Origin: an uncultured Clostridia bacterium
GTDB lineage: Bacteria > Bacillota > Clostridia > Oscillospirales > Ruminococcaceae
Reading direction: 5' to 3'
Assembly: GCA_947625735.1 (NCBI GenBank)
Contig: CANQPL010000008.1
Coordinates: forward strand, 32,588 to 96,587
Length of the DNA stretch: 64,000 nucleotides
Positions within the stretch are counted from its first letter, which is position 1; each line of letters starts with the position of its first letter. The notes under the pieces are model-generated. The model worked only from the letters and a program-made list of their open reading frames with translations, was not told where the DNA came from and made no database searches. This document shows positions 35,778 to 45,116 of the stretch, one piece after another. A program made the position numbers and the translations under genes.

Positions 35778-37115
35778 TCAATATTTACTGTCCTCGGCAC
35801 TGAAATCCACGGGGACAAATTCGGGTTCTTCGGGCGGATCCTTTTCGTAGCTGCGAGATACTGGTGTACTGTTCTCAGCGGACGGATCATATCTGAAATG
35901 TGAAAGCAAACGTCTGAGAATGCCGGACTGACCGGAAAGCTCCTCGGAGGCTGCTGCGGATTCCTCGGCAGTGGCAGTATTGCTTTGTACAACAGAGGAG
36001 ATCTGTTCTACACCAACAGTAACTCTCCTTATCTCGTCAGCCTGAAATTCGGACGCTTCAGTGATCTTTGAAACTTCCGAATCAATTCTGACAGCGTTGT
36101 CTACAATGGTAGCCAGCACCTCTGCGGTCTCCTTGGCGATCTTAGAACCCTTTTCTACATTTGTTACAGAGCTTTCAATAAGTGCCGTTGTCTGATTTGC
36201 AGCCTCTGCACTCTTTGCGGCAAGGTTTCGTACCTCATCAGCGACCACTGCAAAGCCTTTACCTGCTGCTCCCGCTCTTGCGGCTTCTACTGCTGCGTTT
36301 AAAGCAAGGATATTTGTCTGGAAAGCAATGTCGTCTATTACCTTGATTATTTTGGAAATCTCTGCGGAGCTGTTATTGATATCCTCCATAGAAGCGAGCA
36401 TACTGTCCATTTCGTTGCTGCACTCCTGTATTCTGTCCCATGTCTCCTTTACAATAAGAGAGGTGCTTTTTGCGGCTGATGCAGTGCTGTTTACCTGTTT
36501 GGAGATGTCCTCAATCTGTGAGGTAAGCTCTTCTATGGAAGCTGCCTGCTCAGTAGCGCCCTGTGAAAGACTCTGCGCACCGTATGCCACCTGTTCTGAG
36601 CCGTTTGTCACCTGCTCTGATGCAAGACTTATATCCTTGAATGTATTCTGTAATTCGGAGGTTATCTCATTATATTTTTTCGCAAGCTCTCCCATATCTC
36701 CGCGCCACTGCTCGGGAAGACTGTAGCTGAGATTTCCCGCAGCCAGCTCATCAAGAGCTTTGGATATTTCACTTATGGCGTCTCCCACATGAGTTATAGC
36801 ATCTTCAAGCGTGTTATACAGCTTATCAAATTCGGTTTTCTCCTCATGCATATAACGGTGAGTATGCATATCGCCCACAGAAAGATCCTTCATGCGTATT
36901 TCGATCTCTTCAAGGCTGCGATTTATTTTCCTGCCAAACAATATTGAAACCATGACTATCAGCAGTACACCCACAGCCGTGATTATGTAAGCTACAACAT
37001 CCATATCATTTTTGAGCGTTGTAACAATTGCTGCAATAACAAATACTGCTGTAACGGAATACACCAGCGACAGCTTTCCCGCCAGCGAATTGAACCATTT
37101 TCTTTTATTGTTCAT
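35778..37115 (-). CDS. methyl-accepting chemotaxis protein lacking an extracytoplasmic sensor
   Basis: The start [16 protein letters not shown] (ATG 37115, GGAAGAG upstream) gives 446 residues. Two hydrophobic segments (about 12-32 and 40-60) are separated by only about eight residues (LKNDMDVV), so there is no periplasmic-type ligand domain. A HAMP-like region and helical linker follow. The signalling domain then has the conserved tip [20 protein letters not shown] and a C-terminal tail rich in Glu/Pro. It probably senses a membrane or cytoplasmic signal. Confidence 0.92.
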   Translation of the reverse strand: MNNKRKWFNSLAGKLSLVYSVTAVFVIAAIVTTLKNDMDVVAYIITAVGVLLIVMVSILFGRKINRSLEEIEIRMKDLSVGDMHTHRYMHEEKTEFDKLYNTLEDAITHVGDAISEISKALDELAAGNLSYSLPEQWRGDMGELAKKYNEITSELQNTFKDISLASEQVTNGSEQVAYGAQSLSQGATEQAASIEELTSQIEDISKQVNSTASAAKSTSLIVKETWDRIQECSNEMDSMLASMEDINNSSAEISKIIKVIDDIAFQTNILALNAAVEAARAGAAGKGFAVVADEVRNLAAKSAEAANQTTALIESSVTNVEKGSKIAKETAEVLATIVDNAVRIDSEVSKITEASEFQADEIRRVTVGVEQISSVVQSNTATAEESAAASEELSGQSGILRRLLSHFRYDPSAENSTPVSRSYEKDPPEEPEFVPVDFSAEDSKY

Positions 37116-37265
37116 ACATCTGCTCTTCCTTTCAGCCGTGGGCATATTTACATATGTTTTAATTATAACACAATTCCGAAATAATATCAATAACTATTTT
37201 TGAACAAAAGCTGATATAGTTGATAATTTTTTTATTTCTGTTTTGTAAGAAATCCACAATCTGAA

Positions 37266-37295
37266 CACAAAAAGCCTGATACAGTAAAGCAGGCT
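37266..37295 (-). terminator. terminator of the dtd-ktrA-ktrB operon
   Basis: AGCCTG (37273-37278) pairs with CAGGCT (37290-37295). On the minus strand the stem is followed by TTTTTGTG. Confidence 0.7.
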
Positions 37296-37299
37296 CTAC

Positions 37300-37731
37300 T
37301 TATTCAAGTATGACCGTAAAGGGTCCGTCATTTACAAGGGATACTTTCATATCAGCGCCGAATATTCCCTTTTCGGTATGAGCATATCTCGAAAGCTCAC
37401 CACAGAAGTATTCATACAAGGGTTCAGCTTCTTCGGGCTTTGCAGCATCTGTAAAGCCCGGACGGTTCCCGTGAGTGCAGTCTGCATACAGGGTAAACTG
37501 GGACACGCAAAGTATCTCTCCCTCCACATCTGCAAGGGAAAGATTTATCTTGTAATTTTCATCGGAAAAGATCCTCATGCTGCCTATCTTTTTTGCCAGC
37601 CGTTCACAGTCCGATTTAGTGTCACCATGAGTAAATCCCGCAAGAAGCAGATAACCCTTGCCTATGCTGCCTGCAATTTTTCCGTCAACCTCTACCCTTG
37701 CGCTCAACACTCTCTGAACTATAACCCTCAT
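37300..37731 (-). CDS. dtd: D-aminoacyl-tRNA deacylase
   Basis: A 143-residue enzyme with the start MRVIVQRVLSARVEVDG, the active-site SQFTLYADC and the C-terminal NDGPFTVILE, which corresponds to the NxGPxT cross-subunit Gly-cisPro motif. It removes D-amino acids mischarged onto tRNA. The gene starts 5 bases after ktrA and ends at a terminator. Confidence 0.95.
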   Translation of the reverse strand: MRVIVQRVLSARVEVDGKIAGSIGKGYLLLAGFTHGDTKSDCERLAKKIGSMRIFSDENYKINLSLADVEGEILCVSQFTLYADCTHGNRPGFTDAAKPEEAEPLYEYFCGELSRYAHTEKGIFGADMKVSLVNDGPFTVILE

Positions 37732-37736
37732 AGCAT

Positions 37737-38393
37737 TTATTCCTTTATATTCTTGAGAATTTTTTCCACGTCCCTCTGTTTTCCGAGAACAATGACATGA
37801 TCCTTCTGACTGAACACATAATCTGCGCCGGGCATTGTGATGACCTCATCATCTTTCTTGATAGCAAGTATATTGATCTTATATTTATTGCGGATATTAA
37901 GCCCTATAATACTGTTTCCCGCCCAGTGGTCTATGATCGGGATCTCATAGATCCCCGCATCGACTGAAAGCTCGATAAAATCAAAAATATTGGAAACACT
38001 GTACTGTACCGCCAGCTTTTCCGCCCTGTCTCTTTCCGGGTAGACAACATCATCTGCGCCGTTTCTTGCAAGGAATTTCGCATGGATAGCCGTGCTTGCC
38101 TTGCTAATTACCTTCTTTGCGCCCATCTCTTTGATAAGACTTGTTATCTCCAGACTTGCCTGAAAATTGCCGCCGATGCATACAAAACAAATGTCAAAAT
38201 TGCTGACGCCGAGACTTTTTAACGCATCTTCACGGGTGCAGTCGGCGATCTTTACATTCACGACATAATTCATTACCTCATGGATATTTTCTTCATTATT
38301 GTCTACCGCCATGACTTCAACGCCAAGCTCAGAAAACTTCATGGCAAGGTGCTTGCCGAATCTGCCCATACCTATTATCAGAACCGAACGCAT
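37737..38393 (-). CDS. ktrA: potassium uptake regulatory subunit KtrA/TrkA
   Basis: A 218-residue protein with an RCK_N Rossmann domain (IGMGRFGKHLAMKF, then D at the end of strand 2 in VMAVDNNEENI) and an RCK_C domain from about residue 135. It forms a cytoplasmic octameric ring that gates the KtrB pore in response to ATP/ADP or c-di-AMP. It lies 19 bases after ktrB on the same strand. Confidence 0.93.
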   Translation of the reverse strand: MRSVLIIGMGRFGKHLAMKFSELGVEVMAVDNNEENIHEVMNYVVNVKIADCTREDALKSLGVSNFDICFVCIGGNFQASLEITSLIKEMGAKKVISKASTAIHAKFLARNGADDVVYPERDRAEKLAVQYSVSNIFDFIELSVDAGIYEIPIIDHWAGNSIIGLNIRNKYKINILAIKKDDEVITMPGADYVFSQKDHVIVLGKQRDVEKILKNIKE

Positions 38394-38412
38394 TTTTTTA
38401 CCTCCGAATAAT

Positions 38413-39795
38413 TTAGCCTATACTGATTTGCTCTACAGGATTGTGCACACCTGTATACTTTTTTGTTCCCGTAAAAACAAGTGCAAAGGATACGCTTCCC
38501 ACTCTTCCGCAGTACATCAGTATTATCATAATGAGCTTTGATACTGTAGACAAATCTCTTGTTATGCCTGTAGTCATTCCGACTGTGTTTATGGCAGAAA
38601 ATGCTTCAAATATAACATCTGCCGCCCGAAGTTCAGGCTGTATCGCCGAAACTGTCAGTATCGCCGTCATAACAAGAGTGAGGTTTACAGCAGCAACTGT
38701 AAGCGCTTTATTTGCTGCGTCCTCTTCAAGACGTCTGCCGAAAATATTGATATCCTCGCTGCCTCTCATACTGGAAATTGCAGTCATGGCAATAACAGCT
38801 ACTGTCACCGTTTTTACTCCGCCTGCCGTTGAACCGGGACTTCCTCCCACAAACATGAACACTATAGTCAGCATCTTTGAAGCAGGTGTAAGCGCTGCCG
38901 TGTCTACCGTATTGAAGCCTGCTGTACGGGGCGTTACGGAGTTGAACAGGGAATCCACTATCCCCTGCCCCACGCTCACTCCCGCAAGGGTGTTATTGTA
39001 CTCAAAGCAAAAGAAAAGTACAGTTCCAATCACTGTCAGGGCACCGGTCACGGTAAGTGCCATTTTGCTGTGAAGCCTGTAGGCTGAAAATTTCAGCTTG
39101 TACTTTACAACATCGTCCCAGACCATAAATCCGATGCCGCCGATGAGGATCAGCAGACATACTGTAATATTTATCAGAATATCCGACCTGAACGCAGACA
39201 GCGATGAATACGCTCCCTCTGAGCCGAAAAGATCAAAACCCGCATTGCAGAACGCCGACACCGACAAAAATGCTCCATAACCCAGTCCCTTTAAAAAGCC
39301 GTAAGCAGGTACAAGTCTCAGCGACAGCAGCACCGTACCTATGCTTTCAATAATTATCGTGCGCAGAGCTACCTTTTTAACGTGCTTTACAATTCCGCCC
39401 AGCTGAGTATTGTTTACGCTTTCCTGTAAAACGCTGCGTTCTTTAAGACCTATTTTTCTTCCCATGGCAACAGCCATCAGGGAAATGATCGTCATAAAGC
39501 CCATGCCGCCTATCTGTATCAGCGTAATTATAACTATCCTGCCGAAAACCGACCACTGGGTGTATGTATCGAACACCACAAGTCCCGTTACACAGGTGGC
39601 GGAGGTAGCTGTAAACAGCGCCCCCAACACTCCCGGAGCCGTTTCCCGTGAAGCAAAGGGCAGACTTAACAGCGCAGTCCCCACCAGTATTATGATAAAA
39701 TAGCCCATTGCGATTATCTTAGCCGTGGACATTTTTTTTAAGAAAGACTTTTTACCGGAGATCATTTCCTCCAGCGCATCTCTCACCTTTCCCAT
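38413..39795 (-). CDS. ktrB: potassium uptake membrane subunit KtrB/TrkH
   Basis: A 460-residue membrane protein with four M1-P-M2 repeats. Pore-loop signatures are visible in TSATCVTGLVV, SAFCNAGFDLFG, SVTPRTAGFNTVDTA and SAINTVGMTTGIT, each with a selectivity Gly. An N-terminal cytoplasmic helix precedes the first segment. Together with KtrA it forms a Na+-dependent or proton-coupled K+ transporter. Confidence 0.94.
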   Translation of the reverse strand: MGKVRDALEEMISGKKSFLKKMSTAKIIAMGYFIIILVGTALLSLPFASRETAPGVLGALFTATSATCVTGLVVFDTYTQWSVFGRIVIITLIQIGGMGFMTIISLMAVAMGRKIGLKERSVLQESVNNTQLGGIVKHVKKVALRTIIIESIGTVLLSLRLVPAYGFLKGLGYGAFLSVSAFCNAGFDLFGSEGAYSSLSAFRSDILINITVCLLILIGGIGFMVWDDVVKYKLKFSAYRLHSKMALTVTGALTVIGTVLFFCFEYNNTLAGVSVGQGIVDSLFNSVTPRTAGFNTVDTAALTPASKMLTIVFMFVGGSPGSTAGGVKTVTVAVIAMTAISSMRGSEDINIFGRRLEEDAANKALTVAAVNLTLVMTAILTVSAIQPELRAADVIFEAFSAINTVGMTTGITRDLSTVSKLIMIILMYCGRVGSVSFALVFTGTKKYTGVHNPVEQISIG

Positions 39796-39813
39796 GAATC
39801 CTGCTCCCGAAAA

Positions 39814-40947
39814 TCACACTTCATTCCTCAGCCCGTCAAGCCTTGCCTGCAGCGCAGCAAGATCGCTCCTGACAGAGATCTTCTGAGGACATACATTTTC
39901 ACATTTACCGCACCCTACGCAGTTTTTGGCTTTCTCTTCGTCCTTGATGTCATTCTCCCACTGCCATATTGTACCCCATGTGTTAGAATATACTCCGAAA
40001 TTGTTCCATATGGAAAAATTGTAGGGAATATTAACTCCCGCAGGACACGGCATACAATAATTACAGCCCGTGCAGCCGTTAAATACTCTTTTTCTGAGGG
40101 CATCGGCAGTGTCCTTCATAAGCATTTTTTCCTTTTCGGAAAGAGGAATGAACGGATCGAAAACCGACAAATTGTCCTCAACCTGTGACATTTCTGTCAT
40201 GCCGCTGAGAACCACCTTCACATTGTCAAGGCTTGCAACCCAGCGAAGCGCCCAGCCCGCAGGACTGTATCTGTCGTTTTCAGCCTTGAGCTGAGCATAA
40301 ACCTCCTCGGGAAGTCTTGCAAGAGAACCTCCTTTTACAGGCTCCATGATAACAAGAGGTATGCCGAGCTTTTTTGCAAGCTCATAGCCTTTAAGTCCCG
40401 CCTGCTCATCGGTATCCATAAAATTAAGCTGTATCTGACAGAAATCCCACTGTCTGTCTGTGATGATATTTTCAAAGGCGGAATAATCATCGTGGAAGGA
40501 AAAGCCGAAAAATTTTATTTTCCCCTGCTCTTTGAGCTTTGCCACAAAATCAACCACTCCCAGCTCCTTCATCTTGCTGTATCGATCCTTGTTCAGAGCA
40601 TGGAGCAGATAAAAATCTACATGATCCTTATTAAGTCTTGTAAGCTGTTCATTGAAGATCCTTTCGGCGTCCTCCACAGAATTTACAAGCCAGCAGGGCA
40701 GCTTTGTGGCAAGATAGTAGCTGTCTCTCGGATATTTGTCAAGGACTCTCCCCGTAAACTCCTCACTTTTGCCGTTATGGTAGCCGTATGCCGTATCTAT
40801 GTAGTTCACACCCGAAGCTATTGCCTTATCTATCAGCTTTTCCGCTTCAGGCTCATCTATCTCGCCGTTTTTAGTAGGAAATCTCATGCAGCCAAAGCCG
40901 AGAAGTGAGGACTTTACATTCAGCTTGTCCATTTCCCTGTATTCCAT
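39814..40947 (-). CDS. aldo/keto reductase with C-terminal 4Fe-4S clusters
   Basis: The start MEYREMDKLNVKSS (ATG 40947, GGCGGAG upstream) gives 377 residues. The AKR barrel has GFGCMRFP, the catalytic Asp/Tyr region NYIDTAYGYHNGKSE and His in FYLLHALN. The C-terminus adds the cluster motifs CTGCNYCMPCPAG and CVGCGKCENVCP, enough for two 4Fe-4S clusters. Such fusions are common in anaerobes, and the electron partner is probably ferredoxin. The substrate is unknown. Confidence 0.92.
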   Translation of the reverse strand: MEYREMDKLNVKSSLLGFGCMRFPTKNGEIDEPEAEKLIDKAIASGVNYIDTAYGYHNGKSEEFTGRVLDKYPRDSYYLATKLPCWLVNSVEDAERIFNEQLTRLNKDHVDFYLLHALNKDRYSKMKELGVVDFVAKLKEQGKIKFFGFSFHDDYSAFENIITDRQWDFCQIQLNFMDTDEQAGLKGYELAKKLGIPLVIMEPVKGGSLARLPEEVYAQLKAENDRYSPAGWALRWVASLDNVKVVLSGMTEMSQVEDNLSVFDPFIPLSEKEKMLMKDTADALRKRVFNGCTGCNYCMPCPAGVNIPYNFSIWNNFGVYSNTWGTIWQWENDIKDEEKAKNCVGCGKCENVCPQKISVRSDLAALQARLDGLRNEV

Positions 40948-41079
40948 AGCATCTCCGCCTTTCATGGTTTAATTTTATTGCGATCCTTCTGCCGCAGCGG
41001 CATTTTTTTAAGCCGAAAGAGAAAAAATACGGCAGTGTTTTCCCGAATTCCTTTTTTTACGCAGATCGCCTTACCCTAT

Positions 41080-41108
41080 AGTATATCACAGTTGTAAAGA
41101 TTTGTCAA
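41080..41108 (-). promoter_or_regulatory. promoter for the aldo/keto reductase gene
   Basis: On the minus strand TTGACA (41108-41103), a 17-base spacer and TATACT (41085-41080). It predicts a leader of about 130 bases. A small palindrome TGCCGCAGCGGCA with a T-run (40990-41009, plus orientation) lies in that leader. Confidence 0.75.
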
Positions 41109-41207
41109 TGAATAATAAAAAAATATATATATTAATTTATGAATAATTATATCCCGCTGCGGTAAAATAACTAATATTCCAAAAAATTTGAAAGGACGTG
41201 CCATCAA

Positions 41208-41879
41208 GTGACCGTTGTTTTTATCAGATCTGTTATTCTCTACTGTATAATCATTTTTTCGGTGCGGCTGATGGGTAAACGTCAGATCGGTGAGCTTCAG
41301 CCGTCTGAGCTTGCCATAACAATTCTTATATCCAACATTGCAACTCTGCCTGTAGAGGATACAGGTATCCCGCTGGTAAAGGGGCTTATGCCCATACTTA
41401 CGCTTGTATGCCTTGATGTTATTATGTCGTGGGTGTCAATGAAATCAAGAAGCATGAGACGGATAATGTCCGGAGAACCTGTTATCATCATCAGCAACGG
41501 CAGGATAGATCAGAAAAAGCTCCACGACCTGCGATTCACCACCGATGATCTTCTTGAAGCTCTCCGCACAGAGGGAATATTCGATATAGACGAGGTGCAG
41601 TTCGCTATTGTGGAAACTACGGGAAAGGTAAGTGTTTTCCCTAAATATGCAGACCGACCCGTTACAAATGATGATCTGGGAATTAAAAACAGCTCCTCCG
41701 ACCCTCCCTTTGCGCTGGTGCAGGACGGAAATATTATTTTTTCCTCACTTGACCGTCTGGGTCTCGGCAAGGGCTGGCTTGATAAAATTCTCGAAGAAAA
41801 TAAAACAAAACTTTCGGATATCTATATCATGACAGCCGAAAGCCCCGCAAAATACCGTATTATCAAAAAGGAAGGTTAA
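41208..41879 (+). CDS. DUF421 (YetF-like) membrane protein
   Basis: The start is GTG (41208) with AAAGGA about 12 bases before it. The 223-residue protein has three N-terminal membrane segments, the conserved RLMGKRQIGELQPSELA motif and a cytoplasmic DUF421 domain (IISNGRIDQKKL, RTEGIFDIDEVQFAIVETTGKVS). Related YetF/YrbG-type proteins are common in spore formers, and some are linked to spore membranes. It is followed one base later by a DUF4363 gene, its usual partner. Confidence 0.9.
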   Translation: MTVVFIRSVILYCIIIFSVRLMGKRQIGELQPSELAITILISNIATLPVEDTGIPLVKGLMPILTLVCLDVIMSWVSMKSRSMRRIMSGEPVIIISNGRIDQKKLHDLRFTTDDLLEALRTEGIFDIDEVQFAIVETTGKVSVFPKYADRPVTNDDLGIKNSSSDPPFALVQDGNIIFSSLDRLGLGKGWLDKILEENKTKLSDIYIMTAESPAKYRIIKKEG

Positions 41880-41880
41880 G

Positions 41881-42258
41881 ATGAAGCGTATCATAACAGC
41901 TGCTGCCCTATTGTGTATTATTGTCATTTATTCGGTCTATACATTATTTGAGCTTAAAAGCAAAAACAATGAGCTTAAATCTATGATTCATGAAATTCAG
42001 AGCGTCTACGAATCGGGAGATACGGAAAGGGCGCTGTATCTTTCAAATGAGCTGAATAATTACTGGCATAAATATGAAAAAAGCGTCACACTGATAATCA
42101 AAGATGAAGCCTTATCAAATCTTAACATTTCAATTGCAAAGATAACGCCCTTTATCTCCAACGAAAATGCGGAGCTTGTGGCAGAAATTCAATCTGTTTA
42201 TCATCAGATAGATCAGATCTATGAGGAGGAGTTCCCCTCATGGTATAATATTTTCTGA
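41881..42258 (+). CDS. DUF4363-like membrane-anchored helical protein
   Basis: A 125-residue protein with an N-terminal hydrophobic anchor (IITAAALLCIIVIYSVYTLF) followed by a helical extracytoplasmic domain rich in Glu, Ser and Asn. Length, topology and position directly after a DUF421 gene match DUF4363. It is probably coexpressed with 41208-41879. Function unknown. Confidence 0.75.
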   Translation: MKRIITAAALLCIIVIYSVYTLFELKSKNNELKSMIHEIQSVYESGDTERALYLSNELNNYWHKYEKSVTLIIKDEALSNLNISIAKITPFISNENAELVAEIQSVYHQIDQIYEEEFPSWYNIF

Positions 42259-42264
42259 TACATC

Positions 42265-42483
42265 TTATCGGTAATACCGGATATGATTCAGGCTTATCCC
42301 GTGCCTGCGGGCAAGTGCTTCAAGTTTACTCATGTCTAAAGTTGTGTTACTGCTGAAATTATCCTCACAGGTCAGACGGATCAGCTTACCTCTGAGGTTA
42401 TATTCGCAGATCATTGTGCCTGACAGTGTCCCGTCATCATACACAATATTGGTTTTTGCGATAATCCGATCCGTCTTACCCAT
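42265..42483 (-). CDS. small hypothetical protein
   Basis: The start MGKTDRIIAKTNIVYDD (ATG 42483) is preceded by GAAAGGAAG. The 72-residue product is beta-rich in its first half and ends with a helix (MSKLEALARRHGISLNHIRY). No family is recognised. It is transcribed divergently from the XRE regulator at 42617 from a perfect TTGACA-17-TATAAT promoter, so it is likely that regulator's target. Confidence 0.6.
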   Translation of the reverse strand: MGKTDRIIAKTNIVYDDGTLSGTMICEYNLRGKLIRLTCEDNFSSNTTLDMSKLEALARRHGISLNHIRYYR

Positions 42484-42511
42484 AAGTACACTTCCTTTCA
42501 ATCCTATAATA

Positions 42512-42540
42512 ATTATATACTAAATTATCGGATTTGTCAA
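42512..42540 (-). promoter_or_regulatory. divergent promoter of the small hypothetical gene, with XRE operator candidates
   Basis: On the minus strand TTGACA (42540-42535), 17 bases and TATAAT (42517-42512). TCGGATT occurs within the spacer (42527-42533) and again at 42559-42565 between this promoter and the XRE gene, with an AATCC/GGATT inverted pair. Confidence 0.75.
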
Positions 42541-42616
42541 CAAAAAAATCCTACATTTTCGGATTAATCTGTTATTGCCCCACAGTTATTTTATAATAAA
42601 CTTAGAGGTGATGATA

Positions 42617-42940
42617 ATGGATTTCGGACAAACCGTAATAAATCTGCTTGAAAAAAACAATATGTCCCAAAGGACACTTGCACAGCGTCTGAAAATCGCT
42701 CCCACTACCCTTAACGGATATATCAGGAACAAGCACGAACCCGACTATGTAACGCTTATTGCCATTGCGGATATTTTTGGTGTTTCGGCAGATTACCTGC
42801 TGGGGCATAAGACAAAGGAAAAACCCGCAGAAAAAATTCTGGCAAAAAAATTTTCGGCTCTTGACAGTTCACAGCAGGAGCTTGTCTTAGGAATGATAGA
42901 GCTTATGCTCAGACAGAACGAAAAGAAAAATACAAAATAG
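42617..42940 (+). CDS. XRE-family helix-turn-helix regulator
   Basis: The start MDFGQTVINLLEKNN (ATG 42617) follows GAGGTG by 8 bases. The 107-residue protein has a Cro/CI HTH at residues 5-62 (MSQRTLAQRLKIAPTTLNGY, NKHEPDYVTLIAIADIFGVS, ADYLLG) and a basic helical tail. It probably represses the divergent gene and itself. Confidence 0.88.
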   Translation: MDFGQTVINLLEKNNMSQRTLAQRLKIAPTTLNGYIRNKHEPDYVTLIAIADIFGVSADYLLGHKTKEKPAEKILAKKFSALDSSQQELVLGMIELMLRQNEKKNTK

Positions 42941-42941
42941 C

Positions 42942-42970
42942 TTGCTTTCCGCTGCTTTTTATGCTATAAT
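42942..42970 (+). promoter_or_regulatory. promoter of the HD-domain gene
   Basis: TTGCTT (42942-42947), a 17-base spacer and TATAAT (42965-42970), 21 bases before the start at 42992. Confidence 0.7.
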
Positions 42971-42991
42971 CATGAAAAGGAGGCAAAATAT

Positions 42992-43423
42992 ATGATCTAT
43001 TCAAAAATGACAGTAAAAGCACTTAATACCGCCTATAACGCTCATATGGGACAAACCGACAGATGCGGTCTGCCATACATATTCCACCCATATCATGTTG
43101 CGGAGCAGATGACAACAGAAGAAACCGTCACTGCCGCCCTGCTCCATGATATTATTGAGGATACCACCATGACAATGGAGGATCTGAGAGAACTGGGATT
43201 TCCGGAAATTGTCCTCGAGGCGGTAAAGCTGCTGACCCATGACAAGAGCGAGGATTATTTTAATTACGTACGTGCGCTCAAGGATAATGCAATAGCAAGG
43301 ACGGTAAAGTTCGCCGACCTTGCTCATAACAGCGATCTTACCCGACTTGAAAGTGTAACAGAGAATGACCTTAAACGGCTGGAAAAATATAAAAAAGCAA
43401 GAGATATTCTTCTCGAAGAGTAA
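42992..43423 (+). CDS. small HD-domain hydrolase related to the RelA/SpoT hydrolase domain
   Basis: A 143-residue single HD domain: YIFHPYHVAEQM (first His), ALLHDIIEDTTMT (HD doublet and following ED), and FADLAHNSDLTRLE (distal Asp). The spacing matches the (p)ppGpp hydrolase domain of RSH proteins and MESH1-like small alarmone hydrolases. No synthetase or TGS domain is present. It may degrade (p)ppGpp or a related nucleotide; the substrate is not proven. AAAAGGAGG precedes the ATG. Confidence 0.82.
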   Translation: MIYSKMTVKALNTAYNAHMGQTDRCGLPYIFHPYHVAEQMTTEETVTAALLHDIIEDTTMTMEDLRELGFPEIVLEAVKLLTHDKSEDYFNYVRALKDNAIARTVKFADLAHNSDLTRLESVTENDLKRLEKYKKARDILLEE

Positions 43424-43468
43424 ATATGCAAAGGAAATACCGGAAAAGTGATCTGCACACTCTGACCA

Positions 43469-44434
43469 TTATACACCGATATATCCCATATAACGCATAA
43501 TAAATATCCAGAACGTAAGCGTTACCGAGGATAAAAGAGTGGTTGCGGCAATGACTCCCGAGGTCAGAACGCCGTCATTATGCATATTCTTCGCCATTAT
43601 GTAACAGGAGGGCGTTGTGGGAGAACCGAGCATAATTACAAGTGCAAGAAGCGCATCTCCCCGAAAGCCCATAAGCACTGCTGTTGTCAGAAATACTGCC
43701 GGCATTGCTATGAGCTTGATAAGCGAGCATATGACCGTAGGTTTTATCTTTTTAAGAGCCTCCCTGCCGTCAAAGGAAGCGCCTATAACTATAAGCGACA
43801 AGGGAGCGGAGATGTCAGCAAGGCTTTCAAGGGTCTTTACTCCTATCTGCGGCAGAAAATCGTAAACATGGAGCAGAGAGCCTGCACAGCCCGTCACAAT
43901 TCCGATTATAATGGGATTTTTCAATATTCCGACAGCTGCATTCTTTATCTTGCTTTTCTTATCCGTATCGTTCTGTGCATCGGGTGCTTCAAAGGTCAGC
44001 ACAGTAACCGCAAAAATATTGTAGAGAGGAACGCAGCCAATAATTATCATCGGAATAAGTCCCGCCCCTCCGCTTATATTCATCATAAATGCAAAACCCA
44101 TGACTGCCACCGAGCTGCGGTATGCCGCCTGAACAAATGCGCCGATGATAGTCCTGTCCCTAATAAAAAGTCTTGCCCCTATCCAGATAAGCGCAAAGGC
44201 TATAACGGTTATAACTGCGCTGTAGATTACAAGTGAGCCGTCAAAGGCAGTTAAAATATCTGTCTGCGCAAGATCGGAAAAAACCATGACAGGCAGACAA
44301 ACATTGAAAATGAATTTGTTTGATGAAGAAATAAAGCCCTCGGTAAACATTCCCGTGCGGTTAAGAAGATAACCGATCACAATTACAAGAAATACAGGAA
44401 CGGTGGCGTTCAGGCTATAAATAAGACTGTCCAT
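43469..44434 (-). CDS. AEC-family (auxin efflux carrier-like) transporter
   Basis: A 321-residue membrane protein with ten hydrophobic segments in two halves. Family motifs include FLVIVIGYLLNRTGMF near the N-terminus, NVCLPVMVFSDLAQ and LGSPTTPSCYIMAKN near the C-terminus. AEC carriers export or import small organic acids such as malate. AAAGAGGT precedes the ATG. It stands alone, divergent from the yfbR-like gene. Confidence 0.88.
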   Translation of the reverse strand: MDSLIYSLNATVPVFLVIVIGYLLNRTGMFTEGFISSSNKFIFNVCLPVMVFSDLAQTDILTAFDGSLVIYSAVITVIAFALIWIGARLFIRDRTIIGAFVQAAYRSSVAVMGFAFMMNISGGAGLIPMIIIGCVPLYNIFAVTVLTFEAPDAQNDTDKKSKIKNAAVGILKNPIIIGIVTGCAGSLLHVYDFLPQIGVKTLESLADISAPLSLIVIGASFDGREALKKIKPTVICSLIKLIAMPAVFLTTAVLMGFRGDALLALVIMLGSPTTPSCYIMAKNMHNDGVLTSGVIAATTLLSSVTLTFWIFIMRYMGYIGV

Positions 44435-44479
44435 TTTAAAACCTCTTTTTTATCACTCACTAAGTGAAAGGAACATATT

Positions 44480-45073
44480 ATGAAAGAAATGCAGTTTTTC
44501 GCCATAATCTCACGAATGAAGTACATAAACCGCTGGGGACTTATGCGCAACACAATTAACGAAAATATAAGCGAACACAGCCTTGAAACTGCTTTTATTG
44601 CTCATGTGCTTGCACTTTACAGAAATGTGCGTTTCGGTGGGAATGTGTCCCCCGAGAGATGTGCGCTGATCGCTATGTACCACGATGTGACCGAAATAAT
44701 CACAGGTGATCTGCCAACTCCTATCAAGTATTACAATGCCGAGATAAAGGCTGAGTATGACAAGGTAGAAGCAATGGCGGAGAAAAAAATGCTCTCCTAT
44801 CTGCCCTCTGATCTGCGGGAGCATTACCGTCCTCTTTTCGGAAAGACCGATGAGGAGAGTGAGCTGTGGAAGCTGGTAAAGGCAGCGGACAAGCTCTCCG
44901 CTCTGATAAAGTGCATCGAGGAGCGGCAGATGGGTAACACCGATTTTTCTGAGGCGGAAAAGTCCACTCTGAAAGCTATTCACGAAATGGCTTTGCCCGA
45001 GGCAGAGGAGTTTATCCGTGAGTTTCTGCCCTCCTATCTGCTGACACTTGATGATATCAATGCAGATGAATAA
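44480..45073 (+). CDS. yfbR: 5'-deoxynucleotidase, YfbR type
   Basis: A 197-residue HD-domain phosphatase with RMKYINRWGLMRNT, ISEHSLETAFIAH (metal-ligand His), AMYHDVTEIITGDLPTPIKY and KAADKLSALIKCIEE. It is nearly collinear with E. coli YfbR, which removes the 5' phosphate of dNMPs. It ends at a clear terminator. Confidence 0.92.
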   Translation: MKEMQFFAIISRMKYINRWGLMRNTINENISEHSLETAFIAHVLALYRNVRFGGNVSPERCALIAMYHDVTEIITGDLPTPIKYYNAEIKAEYDKVEAMAEKKMLSYLPSDLREHYRPLFGKTDEESELWKLVKAADKLSALIKCIEERQMGNTDFSEAEKSTLKAIHEMALPEAEEFIREFLPSYLLTLDDINADE

Positions 45074-45081
45074 AATAAAAT

Positions 45082-45116
45082 GTCCCCGTAACAAAATGCT
45101 GCGGGGACGCTTTTTT
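45082..45116 (+). terminator. terminator of the yfbR-like gene
   Basis: GTCCCCG (45082-45088) and CGGGGAC (45102-45108), then GC and TTTTTT. Confidence 0.85.

Noticed and set aside
38441..39073. Plus-strand frame of 210 codons with hydrophobic stretches
   Set aside because: Mirror of the KtrB membrane segments on the opposite strand.
43580..44236. Plus-strand frame of 218 codons
   Set aside because: Antisense of the AEC transporter; composition (His/Tyr/Cys/Lys-rich) is typical of a shadow frame.
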